Part shown: positions 26,879 through 35,757 of the stretch, piece after piece
How the letters are laid out: each line of letters starts with the position of its first letter
How positions within the stretch are numbered: position 1 is the first letter of the stretch
Assembly (NCBI RefSeq): GCF_003112515.1
Contig: NZ_BEVZ01000002.1
Coordinates: 310,001-374,000 of the forward strand
Length of the DNA: 64,000 nucleotides
Origin: Streptomyces fragilis
GTDB taxonomy: Bacteria; Actinomycetota; Actinomycetes; Streptomycetales; Streptomycetaceae
Direction of reading: 5' to 3'
Program-made: the position numbers and the translations under genes
Notes under the pieces: generated by a model
What the model was told of the DNA's origin: nothing
Database searches by the model: none
Seen by the model: only the letters and a program-made list of their open reading frames with translations

Positions 26879-28090
26879 ATGACCGTGTCCATGCCGTCAG
26901 ACGTCCCGTCCCCCTCCCCGGTCCCGCACGACGCGGAGGCGGCGCGGGTCCCCGCCCAGCGCGCCGTCGCCGGCCGGGCCCGGGTCACCGAACTGCGGCT
27001 GTCCGCGTTCGCCTCGCACCGGCGGCTGCGCGTCCCGCTGGACGCCCCGTTCACCCTGGTCGCCGGACCGAGCGGCAGCGGCAAGTCCGGCGTGCTGCGC
27101 GCCTACGAGGCGCTGGCTCGGCTGGCCGCCGGGGCGGAACTCAAGGAGGCTTTCCCCGACGCCCTCTCCTGCGTCCCGGACCGCGCCCGCCCGGACGAGC
27201 AGGGACGCCGGGGCTTCCGCATCGGCTGCACCGCCGACGGGCCCGAGGGGCCGGTGCGGCTCGACGTCGCCGTGCAGGTCGAGCCCGAACTGCGCATCGT
27301 GGGCGAGCGGTTGAGCAGTGAAGGGCTGGTCCTCCTGGAGACCGCCCTGCGCGACCCGGGCCGCCGCGCCGTCCAGGCGGCCTGGCACACCGCCGGCGCC
27401 GCACCGGTCACCCGCGCCCCGCTTCCCGACGACCGGCTCGGCACCGCGCTGCTGCCGCTGCGGGTCGCGGGGAAGACGGAGGGGCAGCGCCGGGTGCTCA
27501 CGGCCGCCGAGCAGATGGTGGTCGCCCTGCGGTCGGTGTTCGTCTGCGACCCGCGGCCCGCGCGGATGCGCTCCGCCGTGCCGCTGGGCACCGGCCGGCT
27601 GCTGCGCGGCTGCGACAACCTCGCCGACGTCCTTTTCCGCACCGGCTCCGAGTGCGGGCGGCGGCACGGGTTGCTGGTCGACGCGGTCCGCGCCGGCTGC
27701 GCGGGCCCGGTGGCCGGCCTGTTCGCCGAGCGGACCACCGACGGCCGGGTGCGCGCCCTGCTCGACCGGGGCGACGGGACCCGCACCGAGCTCGCCCGCC
27801 TCGGCGACGGCGAACTGCGGTACATCGCCCTGGCGTTGGTGCTGCTCACCGGTCCGGGCGTGCTGGAGGTGGACACCGTCGACGTGCCGGAGGCCTTCCA
27901 GACGCTCACCGTCCTCGCCGACGGCTTCGGGCAGGGACTCGACGCCCGGCAGCGCCGCGAACTCCTCGGCCTGGCGGCCCGGATGTGCGAGCGCGGCCAC
28001 ATCCGGCTGGTGGGCGCGGTCAACGACCTGTCCTGGGTGGAGGGCGAGGACGGCGGCGAGTCGGCGCGGGTGGTAGACCTGGCGCCATGA
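26879..28090 (+). CDS. AAA-type/SMC-like ATPase (AAA15/OLD-like), unknown function
   Basis: A 403-residue protein. The stretch VTELRLSAFASHRRLRVPLD followed by Walker A GPSGSGKS (residues 63-70) is the N-terminal layout of RecF/OLD/AAA15 ATPases. The C-terminal part has a signature-like RLGDGELRYIALALVLL and a Walker B-like stretch GVLEVDTVD, with a later VGAVND segment. No clear ribosome site precedes the ATG at 26879 (alternatives GTG 26885 and ATG 26891). Its stop overlaps the start of a MazG-like gene, so the two probably act together. The target is unknown. Confidence 0.78.
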   Translation: MTVSMPSDVPSPSPVPHDAEAARVPAQRAVAGRARVTELRLSAFASHRRLRVPLDAPFTLVAGPSGSGKSGVLRAYEALARLAAGAELKEAFPDALSCVPDRARPDEQGRRGFRIGCTADGPEGPVRLDVAVQVEPELRIVGERLSSEGLVLLETALRDPGRRAVQAAWHTAGAAPVTRAPLPDDRLGTALLPLRVAGKTEGQRRVLTAAEQMVVALRSVFVCDPRPARMRSAVPLGTGRLLRGCDNLADVLFRTGSECGRRHGLLVDAVRAGCAGPVAGLFAERTTDGRVRALLDRGDGTRTELARLGDGELRYIALALVLLTGPGVLEVDTVDVPEAFQTLTVLADGFGQGLDARQRRELLGLAARMCERGHIRLVGAVNDLSWVEGEDGGESARVVDLAP

Positions 28091-28419
28091 CAGGAGATCG
28101 TGAACTCGCCGCGCTGCAGGCGCGCCTGACCGAGTTCGCCGCCGCGCGCCGCTGGGAGCCGTTCCACACCCCCAAGAACCTGGCGGCCGCGCTGAGCGTG
28201 GAGGCGTCCGAACTGCTGGAGATCTTCCAGTGGCTGACACCTGAGCAGTCGGCCCGGGTGATGGAGGACCCTGAGCAGGCGCACCGGGTGGAGGACGAGG
28301 TCGCGGACGTGCTCGCCTACCTGCTGCAACTGTGCGCGGCGCTGGGCGTGGACCCGTTGTCGGCGCTGGATGCGAAGATCGGACGGAACGAGAAGAGGTT
28401 CCCCGCGCCAGGGGCGTGA
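28087..28419 (+). CDS. MazG-like nucleotide pyrophosphohydrolase
   Basis: A 110-residue all-alpha NTP pyrophosphohydrolase of the MazG/RS21-C6 type. The metal-binding helices are visible: SVEASELLEIFQWL and, 30 residues later, EDEVADVLAYLLQL, which carry the ExxE and ExxD ligands. Homologues cleave (d)NTPs to NMPs, often non-canonical ones or dCTP. The ATG overlaps the ATPase stop (ATGA), implying translational coupling. Confidence 0.88.
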   Translation: MTGDRELAALQARLTEFAAARRWEPFHTPKNLAAALSVEASELLEIFQWLTPEQSARVMEDPEQAHRVEDEVADVLAYLLQLCAALGVDPLSALDAKIGRNEKRFPAPGA

Positions 28420-28492
28420 AGCCGTGTGCGGCGGGCGCCTGCCCTTGGCGGGGGCCGGGGACCGCCGGTGCCGTCGCGGCGGCACCTTCACT

Positions 28493-28535
28493 CTCCGGAG
28501 TTGTGGAGCGGGTCGTTCCCGCAGAGTTTTCCACA
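28493..28535. promoter_or_regulatory. Nested inverted repeats upstream of the DUF6099 gene
   Basis: The 8-bp palindrome CTCCGGAG (28493-28500) is followed by TGTGGA-GCGGG (28502-28512), which re-pairs with CCCGC (28518-28522) and TCCACA (28530-28535) with a 7-base bulge. The sequence TTTTCCACA at 28527-28535 is one mismatch from the actinobacterial DnaA-box form TTGTCCACA. Its role is unproven. Confidence 0.35.
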
Positions 28536-28639
28536 GATTTCCGGCATGGTCTGGCGTAACCGTGCCCGACCCTTCACTCTGGGTAGTGGAATCGATACGG
28601 CGTGCGCGGGGGCACGCGGAGCGAAACGGGGCGGCGTGG

Positions 28640-29194
28640 ATGGACGCGGTGCGACTCATCGAGGCGGGCAGACGCGCGCTGGCGGTCAGCGAGGAACCCA
28701 AGGCCGTGGTGGCCGAGGTCTGGCAGGCGCATGCCCTGGCCCAGGCGGTGGGCAGCCGCCTGGCCGTCTACGGGCCGCCGGAGCTGCGCGGCGAGGCGAT
28801 AGGCCTGGCCGAGCTGGCCGGGCGGGGCTGCGGGGTGCTCGGGCAGGCACCCTTCGGCGCCGAACACCTGCGGGCGGCCCGGCTCAGCTCGCTCGGTGAC
28901 CCGTCCGAGGTGCTGGAGATGCTGGGCGAGCTGTTGTCCGAGGCCGGCATAGCCATGATCGGCCTCGCCCCCGCGGCCCCCGACGACGACACGTACTGGC
29001 AGTGCATGGAGGCGATCGACGCCGCCGACGAGTCGCGCGACCGCGTCCTGCAGATGATCCGCCGCCTGTCCCCGGACGGCGGGGCCGCGGGAAGCGGGTC
29101 CGTGGGAGGCGGGGCAGGCGGAGGCGGGCCCGGAAGAGGCGGGGCAGAGCGCGGTGCGGACCGGGCGACGCCTGCCGCCCCGGGGAGGCGGTAG
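28640..29194 (+). CDS. DUF6099-family protein, unknown function
   Basis: A 184-residue protein resembling Streptomyces proteins annotated DUF6099, as far as I recall that family: MDAVRLIEAGRRALA, VVAEVWQAHALAQAVGS, GPPELRGEA and YWQCMEAIDAADESRDRV. The core is helical; residues ~150-184 are a Gly-rich tail (GGGAGGGGPGRGG) with no predicted fold. The ATG at 28640 gives the usual family start, although GTG 28562 is in frame. It follows the ATPase-MazG pair by 220 bases, so co-transcription is uncertain. Confidence 0.7.
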   Translation: MDAVRLIEAGRRALAVSEEPKAVVAEVWQAHALAQAVGSRLAVYGPPELRGEAIGLAELAGRGCGVLGQAPFGAEHLRAARLSSLGDPSEVLEMLGELLSEAGIAMIGLAPAAPDDDTYWQCMEAIDAADESRDRVLQMIRRLSPDGGAAGSGSVGGGAGGGGPGRGGAERGADRATPAAPGRR

Positions 29195-29284
29195 GGCCAC
29201 CCCGGACACCCTTCCGGAGTGACGCGACCACCCGCGCCGGAGGAGCGAAGGCCCGCCGACCAGGGGCCGCCGGCCGCGGTCGCG

Positions 29285-30463
29285 CTACTTCCGGCGGGAT
29301 CTGGCCGTCTTCTTCTTCCCCGAGCTCGACGAGGGCCTGCCCGCCCGGCCGCGCTGGGGGCCGAGCGAGGGGGCGGACGGTCGCGGGGCGACGGCGGCCT
29401 GCCGGGCCGCGAACGTCCGGGTGATCTCGGTCTGGGAGCGGACGGACGCGGGCAGGTCGGGGATGCCCAGCAGCGTGTCGCACGCCTGGAGCGAGGCCGC
29501 AAGGTCGCCCACCCAGTACGCGGTGACCGCGTACTCGAAGAGCAGGCCCCAGCGGTACACCCAGGGCCTGATGAAGAGGAGGTCGTCCGGTTCGCCCCGG
29601 CCGACGACGGCACGGAGGATGGCGTGCGCGGTGTGGTGGCGGCCCTGGGCGCGCAGGCGTGAGGCGAGTTCGTAACAGGCTTCCAGCCGTTGAGGGCGTG
29701 CGTCCCAGGCGCGGGAGAAGGCGTCCATGGCCCCGGCCCAGTCGTCGCTTCTGTCGGCCTTGAGGATGCCGGCCTCCAGCAGCGAGCAGTAGACCTCCTC
29801 CTCCCAGCCGCCCATCGCGGCGCGGCGCTCGTACAGCGCGATCGCCTCCTGCGCGTGACCCAGGTCGCGTTCGGTGTTGGCCAGGTAGAACACCGTGCGC
29901 GGATTGGAGGGGTCGCGCTGCAGTTCGCGCCGCAGCAGGTGCGCGTCGCGCGTGAACTTGTCGCCGCGGCAGCCGCCGTCGGCATGGTCCTCGATCACCA
30001 GCGCGTCGAGGTTCCGCTGGTCGTCGGCCTCGTCGGTGCAGGGGTATTCGTGGGTGACGCCTTCGTAGCGCCAGGCCAGGTCGCCGCGCATGAGGTGCTT
30101 GAACCGGTGCTGGGTGCCCGGCGTGTCGTAGCGCAGCATGTACGAGGTCGCGGTCAGGCGGGGCAGCGGCGCGTCCTGGCGCAGCACGTGGTCGGCGTCG
30201 AGCGTGAGCAGGTAGTCGGCCCTGCCGCGGGCCCGTTGGATGTTGCGCGTGCGGTTGTGGCCGAAATCGACCCAGCGCTCCTCGTGGAGTTCGCCGGGGA
30301 TGCCGTCGAGCGCCTTGCGGATCAGGTCCTGTGTGCCGTCGGTCGAGCCGGTGTCGGAGATCACCCAGGTGTCGATCAGGTGACGCACGGAACCTAGGCA
30401 CCGCTCGATCACGTGCGCCTCGTTCTTGACGATCAGGCACAGGCAGATGGTCTGTTTCGTCAT
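29285..30463 (-). CDS. GT-A (family 2) glycosyltransferase with TPR-like C-terminal half
   Basis: A 392-residue protein. Residues 1-180 are a GT2 catalytic domain: ICLCLIVKNEAHVIERCL, SDTGSTDGT, and the metal-binding DADH motif in LLTLDADHVLRQ. Residues ~190-340 hold TPR-like helical pairs (RTVFYLANTERDLGHAQEAIALYERRA). The tail is basic (GKKKTARSRRK). This combination is known from protein or peptidoglycan-associated glycosyltransferases. It is divergent from a secreted collagen-like protein that carries many Thr in repeat Y positions and could be its acceptor. Confidence 0.85.
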   Translation of the reverse strand: MTKQTICLCLIVKNEAHVIERCLGSVRHLIDTWVISDTGSTDGTQDLIRKALDGIPGELHEERWVDFGHNRTRNIQRARGRADYLLTLDADHVLRQDAPLPRLTATSYMLRYDTPGTQHRFKHLMRGDLAWRYEGVTHEYPCTDEADDQRNLDALVIEDHADGGCRGDKFTRDAHLLRRELQRDPSNPRTVFYLANTERDLGHAQEAIALYERRAAMGGWEEEVYCSLLEAGILKADRSDDWAGAMDAFSRAWDARPQRLEACYELASRLRAQGRHHTAHAILRAVVGRGEPDDLLFIRPWVYRWGLLFEYAVTAYWVGDLAASLQACDTLLGIPDLPASVRSQTEITRTFAARQAAVAPRPSAPSLGPQRGRAGRPSSSSGKKKTARSRRK

Positions 30464-30742
30464 GTCTCACCGCTCCCGGATGCTGACCGCCCCTTCACGT
30501 GGAGGAGGCGTCACTGTGGCGCGTGCTGGATCCGGGAGAGGGTATCCACGCGATGCCTGGATCAGACGTGATTGATCGCATGAGTGGCCTATGTGTCGAT
30601 GTTGCTGCATTCGGGTTTGTATAAGCCGATTTGATGATATCTGCGCGCGGCGCGGTCCGGCGCACCGCACTTCGGCGGGGCGGCGGGTGAGACTCCTGCT
30701 GCGGAAACGTTCCGCGACATCGACGCAAGGGAGAGCACGCGC

Positions 30743-31504
30743 ATGAGTTCTGGGGCCGCAGGACGCCCGTTGTGGGGGCCGCTTGCACGTGACAGGTTCA
30801 GGAAGGCAGGCATGCTGGCCTCGCTCGCGCTGGTCATGGCGACCGGTGTGGCCGGCCCGGCCAACGCGGTGCGGAGCATGCCGGACCAGCCGGCCGTGAC
30901 GCACGGCGGCGACACGGACAGGTGCGCGGACGGCCAGGGCGGGCCGGGCGGACGGCACGCGGTCGCGCCCAACGGCGGTGGCTGGGGCCACGACCACTGC
31001 CGCGGCATCACCGGCCCCACGGGCCCGCAGGGGCCGCCCGGAGCCACCGGAGCCACCGGTCCCGCCGGACCCGCCGGCCCGCGCGGAGTCACAGGAGCCA
31101 CCGGACCCGCCGGACCCGCCGGTCCCGCCGGTGCCGCCGGCCCGCGCGGAGCCACCGGCCCGTGCGCCGACATCGACTCCGTCGCTCCCTCGAGGTCGGA
31201 GCAGTTCAGCGCGGTGATCTCGGGTGGCGTGACGTTCGTGGGGCGCCAGGACCTCACGCCCACCGTGGGCCCCTTCACGTGGGTGGACCTCAGCGACAAC
31301 CCCGGCTACCCAGGGCCTACGTCCTGCGGCGTCGGCGTCTCCACCCACGGCAACGACCTGTGGGTCCAGGTCCTGACGAGCGGCGGACAGATCTGGCAGA
31401 CCCACTGCTCCCTGGAGGGGATGACGCTCGCCTGTACGGAGGCGTGGGTGTCACAGACGGTTCCGCCCGCGCTCAGGAGCGCCCCGGCTCCGAGGAACGG
31501 CTAG
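30743..31504 (+). CDS. Secreted collagen-like protein with 17 Gly-X-Y triplets
   Basis: A 253-residue protein. A long N terminus leads to a hydrophobic signal segment (~residues 24-42, ending AGPANA). A His/Gly-rich stretch precedes 17 uninterrupted Gly-X-Y triplets (residues 88-138) plus Gly-Pro. Cys residues at 86 and 141 bracket the repeat. A ~110-residue globular C-terminal domain follows, with three Cys. Seven triplets have Thr at Y. The expected product is a trimeric surface or matrix protein. The 279-base gap upstream is AT-rich for this genome around 30580-30640; a promoter is likely but no box pair is convincing. Confidence 0.85.
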   Translation: MSSGAAGRPLWGPLARDRFRKAGMLASLALVMATGVAGPANAVRSMPDQPAVTHGGDTDRCADGQGGPGGRHAVAPNGGGWGHDHCRGITGPTGPQGPPGATGATGPAGPAGPRGVTGATGPAGPAGPAGAAGPRGATGPCADIDSVAPSRSEQFSAVISGGVTFVGRQDLTPTVGPFTWVDLSDNPGYPGPTSCGVGVSTHGNDLWVQVLTSGGQIWQTHCSLEGMTLACTEAWVSQTVPPALRSAPAPRNG

Positions 31505-31518
31505 GCCGAGGGCCCGGA

Positions 31519-31599
31519 CGCCCCGCCACCTCCGGGTGCCGGGGCGGGGCACCCCTCCGGTACGGCGAAGGGCCGCCGCGGTGTGTCCGCGGCGGCCCT
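31519..31599. terminator. Two hairpins between convergent collagen-like and permease genes
   Basis: Hairpin 1 (31519-31546) is a GC stem interrupted by one C/C mismatch. Hairpin 2 is a 13-bp perfect stem, 31569-31581 with 31587-31599, loop TGTGT. Together they would insulate the two convergent genes. Confidence 0.8.
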
Positions 31600-31617
31600 C
31601 GCGAGCGGGGCGGGGAA

Positions 31618-33048
31618 TCACCGGCCGGCGAGGACCGGGGGTTCCTCGGTGGGGCGGGAGCCCAGGACGGAGTGCTTGCGCCCGTAACCGAGGTACAGCG
31701 CGAGCCCCGCCGCGAGGAAGACGGCGAACTGCACCCACGTCCGCCGGCCCGTCTCATACATCAGGTACAGGCAGAACAGCACGCCCAGCACCGGCAGCAC
31801 CGGACCCAGCGGCACCCGGAACGGCCGCTCCAGTTCCGGCTCGCGGCGGCGCAGCGTGATCACCGCGACGTTCACCGCGGCCATCGCTGCCAGCGTGCCG
31901 ATGGTGGACAGGTCGATCAGGCCGTCCAGCGGCACGAAGGCGGCGACCAGGCCGAAGACCACGCCGATGATCACCGTGCCGGTCACCGGCGTCGAGGTCT
32001 TCGGCGAGACCTTCTCGAAGACCCGCGGCATCAGGCCGTCACGCGACATCGACATCAGGATGCGGCTCTGCCCGTACGTGACGGCCAGCGTCACCGAGGC
32101 GATGGCCACCACCGCGCCGAAGGCGATGACGGCCCCGCCGACGTCGGAGCCGGTGACCGTGTCGACCACGTGGGACAGCGCGGCCGGCCGACTGCCCGCC
32201 TCCTCGGAGCCGATGGCGCCGATCGCCGCCAGGGCGACCGCGCAGTACAGGACGGTCACCAGGCCGATGCAGACCAGGATCGCGATCGGCACGTCCCGGC
32301 GCGGGTTGCGCGACTCCTCGCCGGCGGTGGTGATGGCGTCGAAGCCGATGTACGAGAAGAAGGCCGCCGAGGTCGCCGCGCCGATGCCCGCCACGCCCTC
32401 GGGGGCGAAGGGGCTCAGGTGCCCGTCCTGGAAGGCGGTGAAGCCGACCGCGCAGAACACGACCAGGATGACCAGCTTGACGACCGCCATCACCGCGGTG
32501 GCCCGGGCGCTCTCCCGGACGCCACGCACCAGCAGCATCGTGGCCAGGCCGATCAGGACCACGGCCGGCAGGTTCACCAGGCCGCCCTCGGTGGGGCCGT
32601 GCGAGAGGGCGGCGGGGAGCTGGAGGCCCAGCACGCTGTCGAGCAGCTCGTTGACGTACTCGCTCCAGCCGACTGCGACCGCGGAGATGGAGATGCCGTA
32701 CTCCAGGAGCAGGCACCAGCCGACCAGGAAGGCCCAGGTCTCGCCGAGACCGGCGTAGGCGAAGGAGTACGAGGAGCCGGCCACCGGGATGGCGCCGCCG
32801 AGCTCGGCGAAGGAGAAGGCGGTGAAGACGCAGGTGATCGCGGCGAGGACGTAGGAGACGACGACCGCGGGACCGGCCTCGGCGATCGAGTCGGACAGCC
32901 CGACGAAGATGCCGGTGCCGACCACGGCGCCGATGCCGAAGCAGATGAGGTGGAAGAGACTCATCGTCCGCTTCAGGCCGTGACCCTCGAGGTCATGGCC
33001 CGATTCGGCGATCAGGAGGCGTGACGACTTGACGCGTGGAGCGGGCAT
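31618..33048 (-). CDS. APC-superfamily amino acid permease
   Basis: A 476-residue, 12-TM permease. The first membrane segment has the APC glycine motif FGIGAVVGTGIFVGL, and ATSAAFFSYIGFDAITTAGEESRNPRRDVP is the conserved helix 6/loop of cationic amino acid transporters of the YfnA/CAT type. The ATG at 33048 gives the family N terminus; an upstream in-frame extension is Pro/Arg-rich and unlikely. It sits downstream of argF/arcB and arcA on the same strand, so arginine or ornithine are reasonable substrates, but a hairpin separates it from the OTC gene. Confidence 0.88.
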   Translation of the reverse strand: MPAPRVKSSRLLIAESGHDLEGHGLKRTMSLFHLICFGIGAVVGTGIFVGLSDSIAEAGPAVVVSYVLAAITCVFTAFSFAELGGAIPVAGSSYSFAYAGLGETWAFLVGWCLLLEYGISISAVAVGWSEYVNELLDSVLGLQLPAALSHGPTEGGLVNLPAVVLIGLATMLLVRGVRESARATAVMAVVKLVILVVFCAVGFTAFQDGHLSPFAPEGVAGIGAATSAAFFSYIGFDAITTAGEESRNPRRDVPIAILVCIGLVTVLYCAVALAAIGAIGSEEAGSRPAALSHVVDTVTGSDVGGAVIAFGAVVAIASVTLAVTYGQSRILMSMSRDGLMPRVFEKVSPKTSTPVTGTVIIGVVFGLVAAFVPLDGLIDLSTIGTLAAMAAVNVAVITLRRREPELERPFRVPLGPVLPVLGVLFCLYLMYETGRRTWVQFAVFLAAGLALYLGYGRKHSVLGSRPTEEPPVLAGR

Positions 33049-33193
33049 ACGGGTGGTGCTCGTTTCTCGGTGGTGCGGTACGCGACGGGGTGGGTCGCTG
33101 GTCGGACGGCGCGGAAGGGATGGTTCCACGCCGCCCGGCGACACGCCCCGCGGCACCACGGCCACGAGACGTATCGGCAGGTCAGGCAGGTCT

Positions 33194-33220
33194 TTCCGAG
33201 CACGCCGGGCGTGCTCGGAA
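33194..33220 (-). terminator. Terminator after the ornithine carbamoyltransferase gene
   Basis: An 11-bp perfect stem (33194-33204 with 33210-33220) around CCGGG, about 40 bases after the OTC stop on the minus strand. It separates OTC transcription from the permease. Confidence 0.7.
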
Positions 33221-33258
33221 CATGCGGGGGACGAGACTACGTCGTCGGCGGCGTCGTG

Positions 33259-34269
33259 TCACCGGCCGAGCGTGGCCACCATCACGGCCTTGATGGTGTG
33301 CAGGCGGTTCTCGGCCTCGTCGAAGACCACGGAGTGCTCCGACTCGAAGACCTCGTCGGTCACCTCCAGCGAGTCCAGGCCGTACTCGGCGTGGATCCGC
33401 CGGCCGACCTCGGTGCCGAGGTCGTGGAAGGCGGGCAGGCAGTGCAGGAACCGGACGTCCGGGTTGCCGGTGGCGCGCAGCACGTCCGTCGTCACCGCGT
33501 AGGGCGACAGGGCCGCGATCCGCTCGCCCCACACCTCCTTGGGCTCGCCCATGGAGACCCAGACGTCGGTGGCCACGAAGTCCGCGCCGCGCACGCCCTC
33601 GGCGACCTCCTCGGTCAGGGTGACGCGGGCGCCGCTGATCTCTGCCAGCTTGCGGGCGTGGGCGACGATCTCCTCCGCGGGCCAGTAGGAGCGCGGCGCG
33701 ACGATCCGCACGTCCATGCCGAGCAGGGCGCCGGTGACCAGGTAGGAGTTGCCCATGTTGAAGCGGGCGTCGCCCAGGTAGGCGAAGGCGATCTCCTCCA
33801 GCGGCTTCGCGCAGTGCTCGGTCATGGTGAGCACGTCGGCGAGCATCTGGGTGGGGTGCCAGTCGTCGGTGAGGCCGTTGAAGACCGGCACGCCGGCGTG
33901 CGCGGCGAGCTCCTCCACCTTGGCCTGGCTGTCGCCGCGGTACTCGATGCCGTCGTACATCCGGCCCAGCACCCGGGCGGTGTCCTTGACCGATTCCTTG
34001 TGCCCGATCTGCGAGGCGGACGGGTCCAGGAAGGTGGTGGAGGCGCCCTGGTCCGCGGCGGCGACCTCGAACGCGCAGCGGGTGCGCGTCGAGGTCTTCT
34101 CGAAGATCAGCGCGATGTTGCGGCCCCGCAGGTGCTGGGTCTCGCTCCCGGCCTTCTTGGCGGCCTTCAGCTCGGCGGCCAGCTCGACCAGGCCGCGGAA
34201 CTCCTCACGGGTGAAGTCCAGCTCCTTGAGGAAGCTGCGACCGGCGAGGGCGGAGGGGAGGAGAGGCAT
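33259..34269 (-). CDS. argF/arcB: Ornithine carbamoyltransferase
   Basis: A 336-residue enzyme with the carbamoyl-phosphate motif [21 protein letters not shown] and the ornithine-binding Cys in [10 protein letters not shown]. It interconverts ornithine plus carbamoyl phosphate and citrulline. Next to arginine deiminase it may act as the catabolic enzyme (arcB), although the anabolic role cannot be excluded and no carbamate kinase is present. The ATG at 34269 follows AGGAG; GTG 34272 is directly adjacent. ArgR-like boxes lie upstream. Confidence 0.95.
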   Translation of the reverse strand: MPLLPSALAGRSFLKELDFTREEFRGLVELAAELKAAKKAGSETQHLRGRNIALIFEKTSTRTRCAFEVAAADQGASTTFLDPSASQIGHKESVKDTARVLGRMYDGIEYRGDSQAKVEELAAHAGVPVFNGLTDDWHPTQMLADVLTMTEHCAKPLEEIAFAYLGDARFNMGNSYLVTGALLGMDVRIVAPRSYWPAEEIVAHARKLAEISGARVTLTEEVAEGVRGADFVATDVWVSMGEPKEVWGERIAALSPYAVTTDVLRATGNPDVRFLHCLPAFHDLGTEVGRRIHAEYGLDSLEVTDEVFESEHSVVFDEAENRLHTIKAVMVATLGR

Positions 34270-34299
34270 CACGAGCTCCTGGACTGCTGCGGGGACTAT

Positions 34300-34332
34300 G
34301 GAATTCTATACGACACCAAGAATGATTATTCA
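34300..34332 (-). promoter_or_regulatory. Pair of ArgR-like boxes overlapping a -10-like TATAGA upstream of OTC
   Basis: Box 1 (34300-34313) reads GGAAT-TCTA-TACGA and box 2 (34319-34332) reads AGAAT-GATT-ATTCA, resembling the ARG-box half sites TGAAT/ATTCA, box 2 more closely. Centres are 19 bases apart. On the minus strand a TATAGA element falls inside box 1. This indicates an arginine-regulated OTC promoter independent of arcA. Confidence 0.6.
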
Positions 34333-34354
34333 TGGCGTCGAGGAAAGCGAGACC

Positions 34355-35575
34355 TTATACCGGATCCCGCTCCACCGGACAGCTCATGCAGCGCGGCCCG
34401 CCCCGCCCACGGCCCAGCTCGTTGCCCCGGATCTCGATCACCTCCACGCCCTGCTTGCGCAGGTGGGTGTTGGTCGTGGTGTTGCGTTCGTAGGCCACCA
34501 CCACGCCCGGCTCCACCGCCAGCACGTTGCAGCCGTCGTCCCACTGTTCCCGCTCGGCGGCGTGGACGTCCTGGGTGGCGGTGAGGACCCGGATCTCGGG
34601 CAGGTCCAGCGCCGCGGCGATCGCGCGGTGCATGTGCTCCGGCGGGTGGTCGGCGACGTCGAGCCGGCCCGCGCCGCCCGGCGTGATCGTGTACGAGCGC
34701 AGCATGCCCAGGCCCGCGTACTGGGTGAAGGTGTCCCGGTCCACCATGGTCATCACCGTGTCCAGGTGCATGGTCGCCCGCCGCTTGGGCATGTCCAGCG
34801 CCACCACGGTGCGGGCCGAACCGGTCGCGAAGAGCTTGCGCGCGATCATCTCCACCGCCTGCGGGGTGGTCCGCTCGCTCATCCCGATCAGCACCGCGCC
34901 GTTGCCGATCACCAGCACGTCGCCGCCCTCGATGGTCGACGGATAGTCCGCGTGCCCCTGCGACCAGATGTGGAAGTCCTCCCGGCGGAACAGCGGATGG
35001 TGCCGGTAGATCGCCTCGAAGTGGACGGTCTCGCGGCGGCGCGCCTGCCAGCGCATCGCGTTGATCGAGACGCCGTCGTAGATCCAGGCGGAGGTGTCGC
35101 GGGTGAAGAGGTGGTTGGGCAGCGGGTTCAGCAGGAACTCGTCCAGCTCCATCACGTGGAACCGGATGGAGACCGGCTCCGGATGCTCGTCCAGGTACTC
35201 CCGCTTGGTCATGCCGCCGACCAGCGCCTCGGCCAGCCGCTCGGACGGCAGCGCCTCGAAGACCGATCTCAGGTGGTCGGTGGCCAGCGGGCCGAACTCC
35301 CGGTCGTCGAAGACCTGGTCCAGGACCAGCGTCCGCGCCTCCGGCACGGACAGGGTCTCGGCCAGCAGGTCGCCGAAGAGGTGCACGGCCACGCCGCGCT
35401 CGCGCAGCACCGAGGCGAAGGCGTCGTGCTCCGCCTGGGCGCGGCGCACCCAGAGGACGTCGTCGAAGAGCAGGTCGTCCTTGTTGCTGGGGGTGAGCCT
35501 CTTCAGCTCCAGGCCGGGGCGGTGCAGCACGACCCGGCGCAGACGGCCGGTCTCTGAGTCGACGTGAAATCCCAT
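34355..35575 (-). CDS. arcA: Arginine deiminase
   Basis: A 406-residue guanidino-group hydrolase. Family motifs include [36 protein letters not shown] and the C-terminal catalytic Cys in [10 protein letters not shown]. It converts arginine to citrulline and ammonia, the first step of the ADI pathway. AGGA lies about 12 bases before the ATG at 35575. It stands 85 bases upstream of the OTC gene on the same strand and is divergent from a regulator gene. Confidence 0.95.
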   Translation of the reverse strand: MGFHVDSETGRLRRVVLHRPGLELKRLTPSNKDDLLFDDVLWVRRAQAEHDAFASVLRERGVAVHLFGDLLAETLSVPEARTLVLDQVFDDREFGPLATDHLRSVFEALPSERLAEALVGGMTKREYLDEHPEPVSIRFHVMELDEFLLNPLPNHLFTRDTSAWIYDGVSINAMRWQARRRETVHFEAIYRHHPLFRREDFHIWSQGHADYPSTIEGGDVLVIGNGAVLIGMSERTTPQAVEMIARKLFATGSARTVVALDMPKRRATMHLDTVMTMVDRDTFTQYAGLGMLRSYTITPGGAGRLDVADHPPEHMHRAIAAALDLPEIRVLTATQDVHAAEREQWDDGCNVLAVEPGVVVAYERNTTTNTHLRKQGVEVIEIRGNELGRGRGGPRCMSCPVERDPV

Positions 35576-35757
35576 GCCACTGATCCTGACCCCTCAGGTG
35601 CCACTTCATCCCTGTTCACCTGGCCTTTCCGCCCGCCGACGTGATCCACCGGCCGAGACGGGGTTTACGCCCGGCGTGATCCGTGCGAGGTTGCGGCATT
35701 GCGACATGGCATGAACCCGCCGTCCCCGGGCGGGACCGGAACGAGCGAGGGCCCACG

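Noticed and set aside
28087..28419. MazE/MazF-type toxin-antitoxin system
   Set aside because: The MazG-like protein is an enzyme fold and the partner is a 403-residue ATPase, not a small toxin or antitoxin.
31020..31165. Collagen-encoding GC repeat as a DNA-level mobile or CRISPR-like repeat
   Set aside because: The periodicity is 9 bases and keeps frame, explained by Gly-X-Y codons; there are no spacers.
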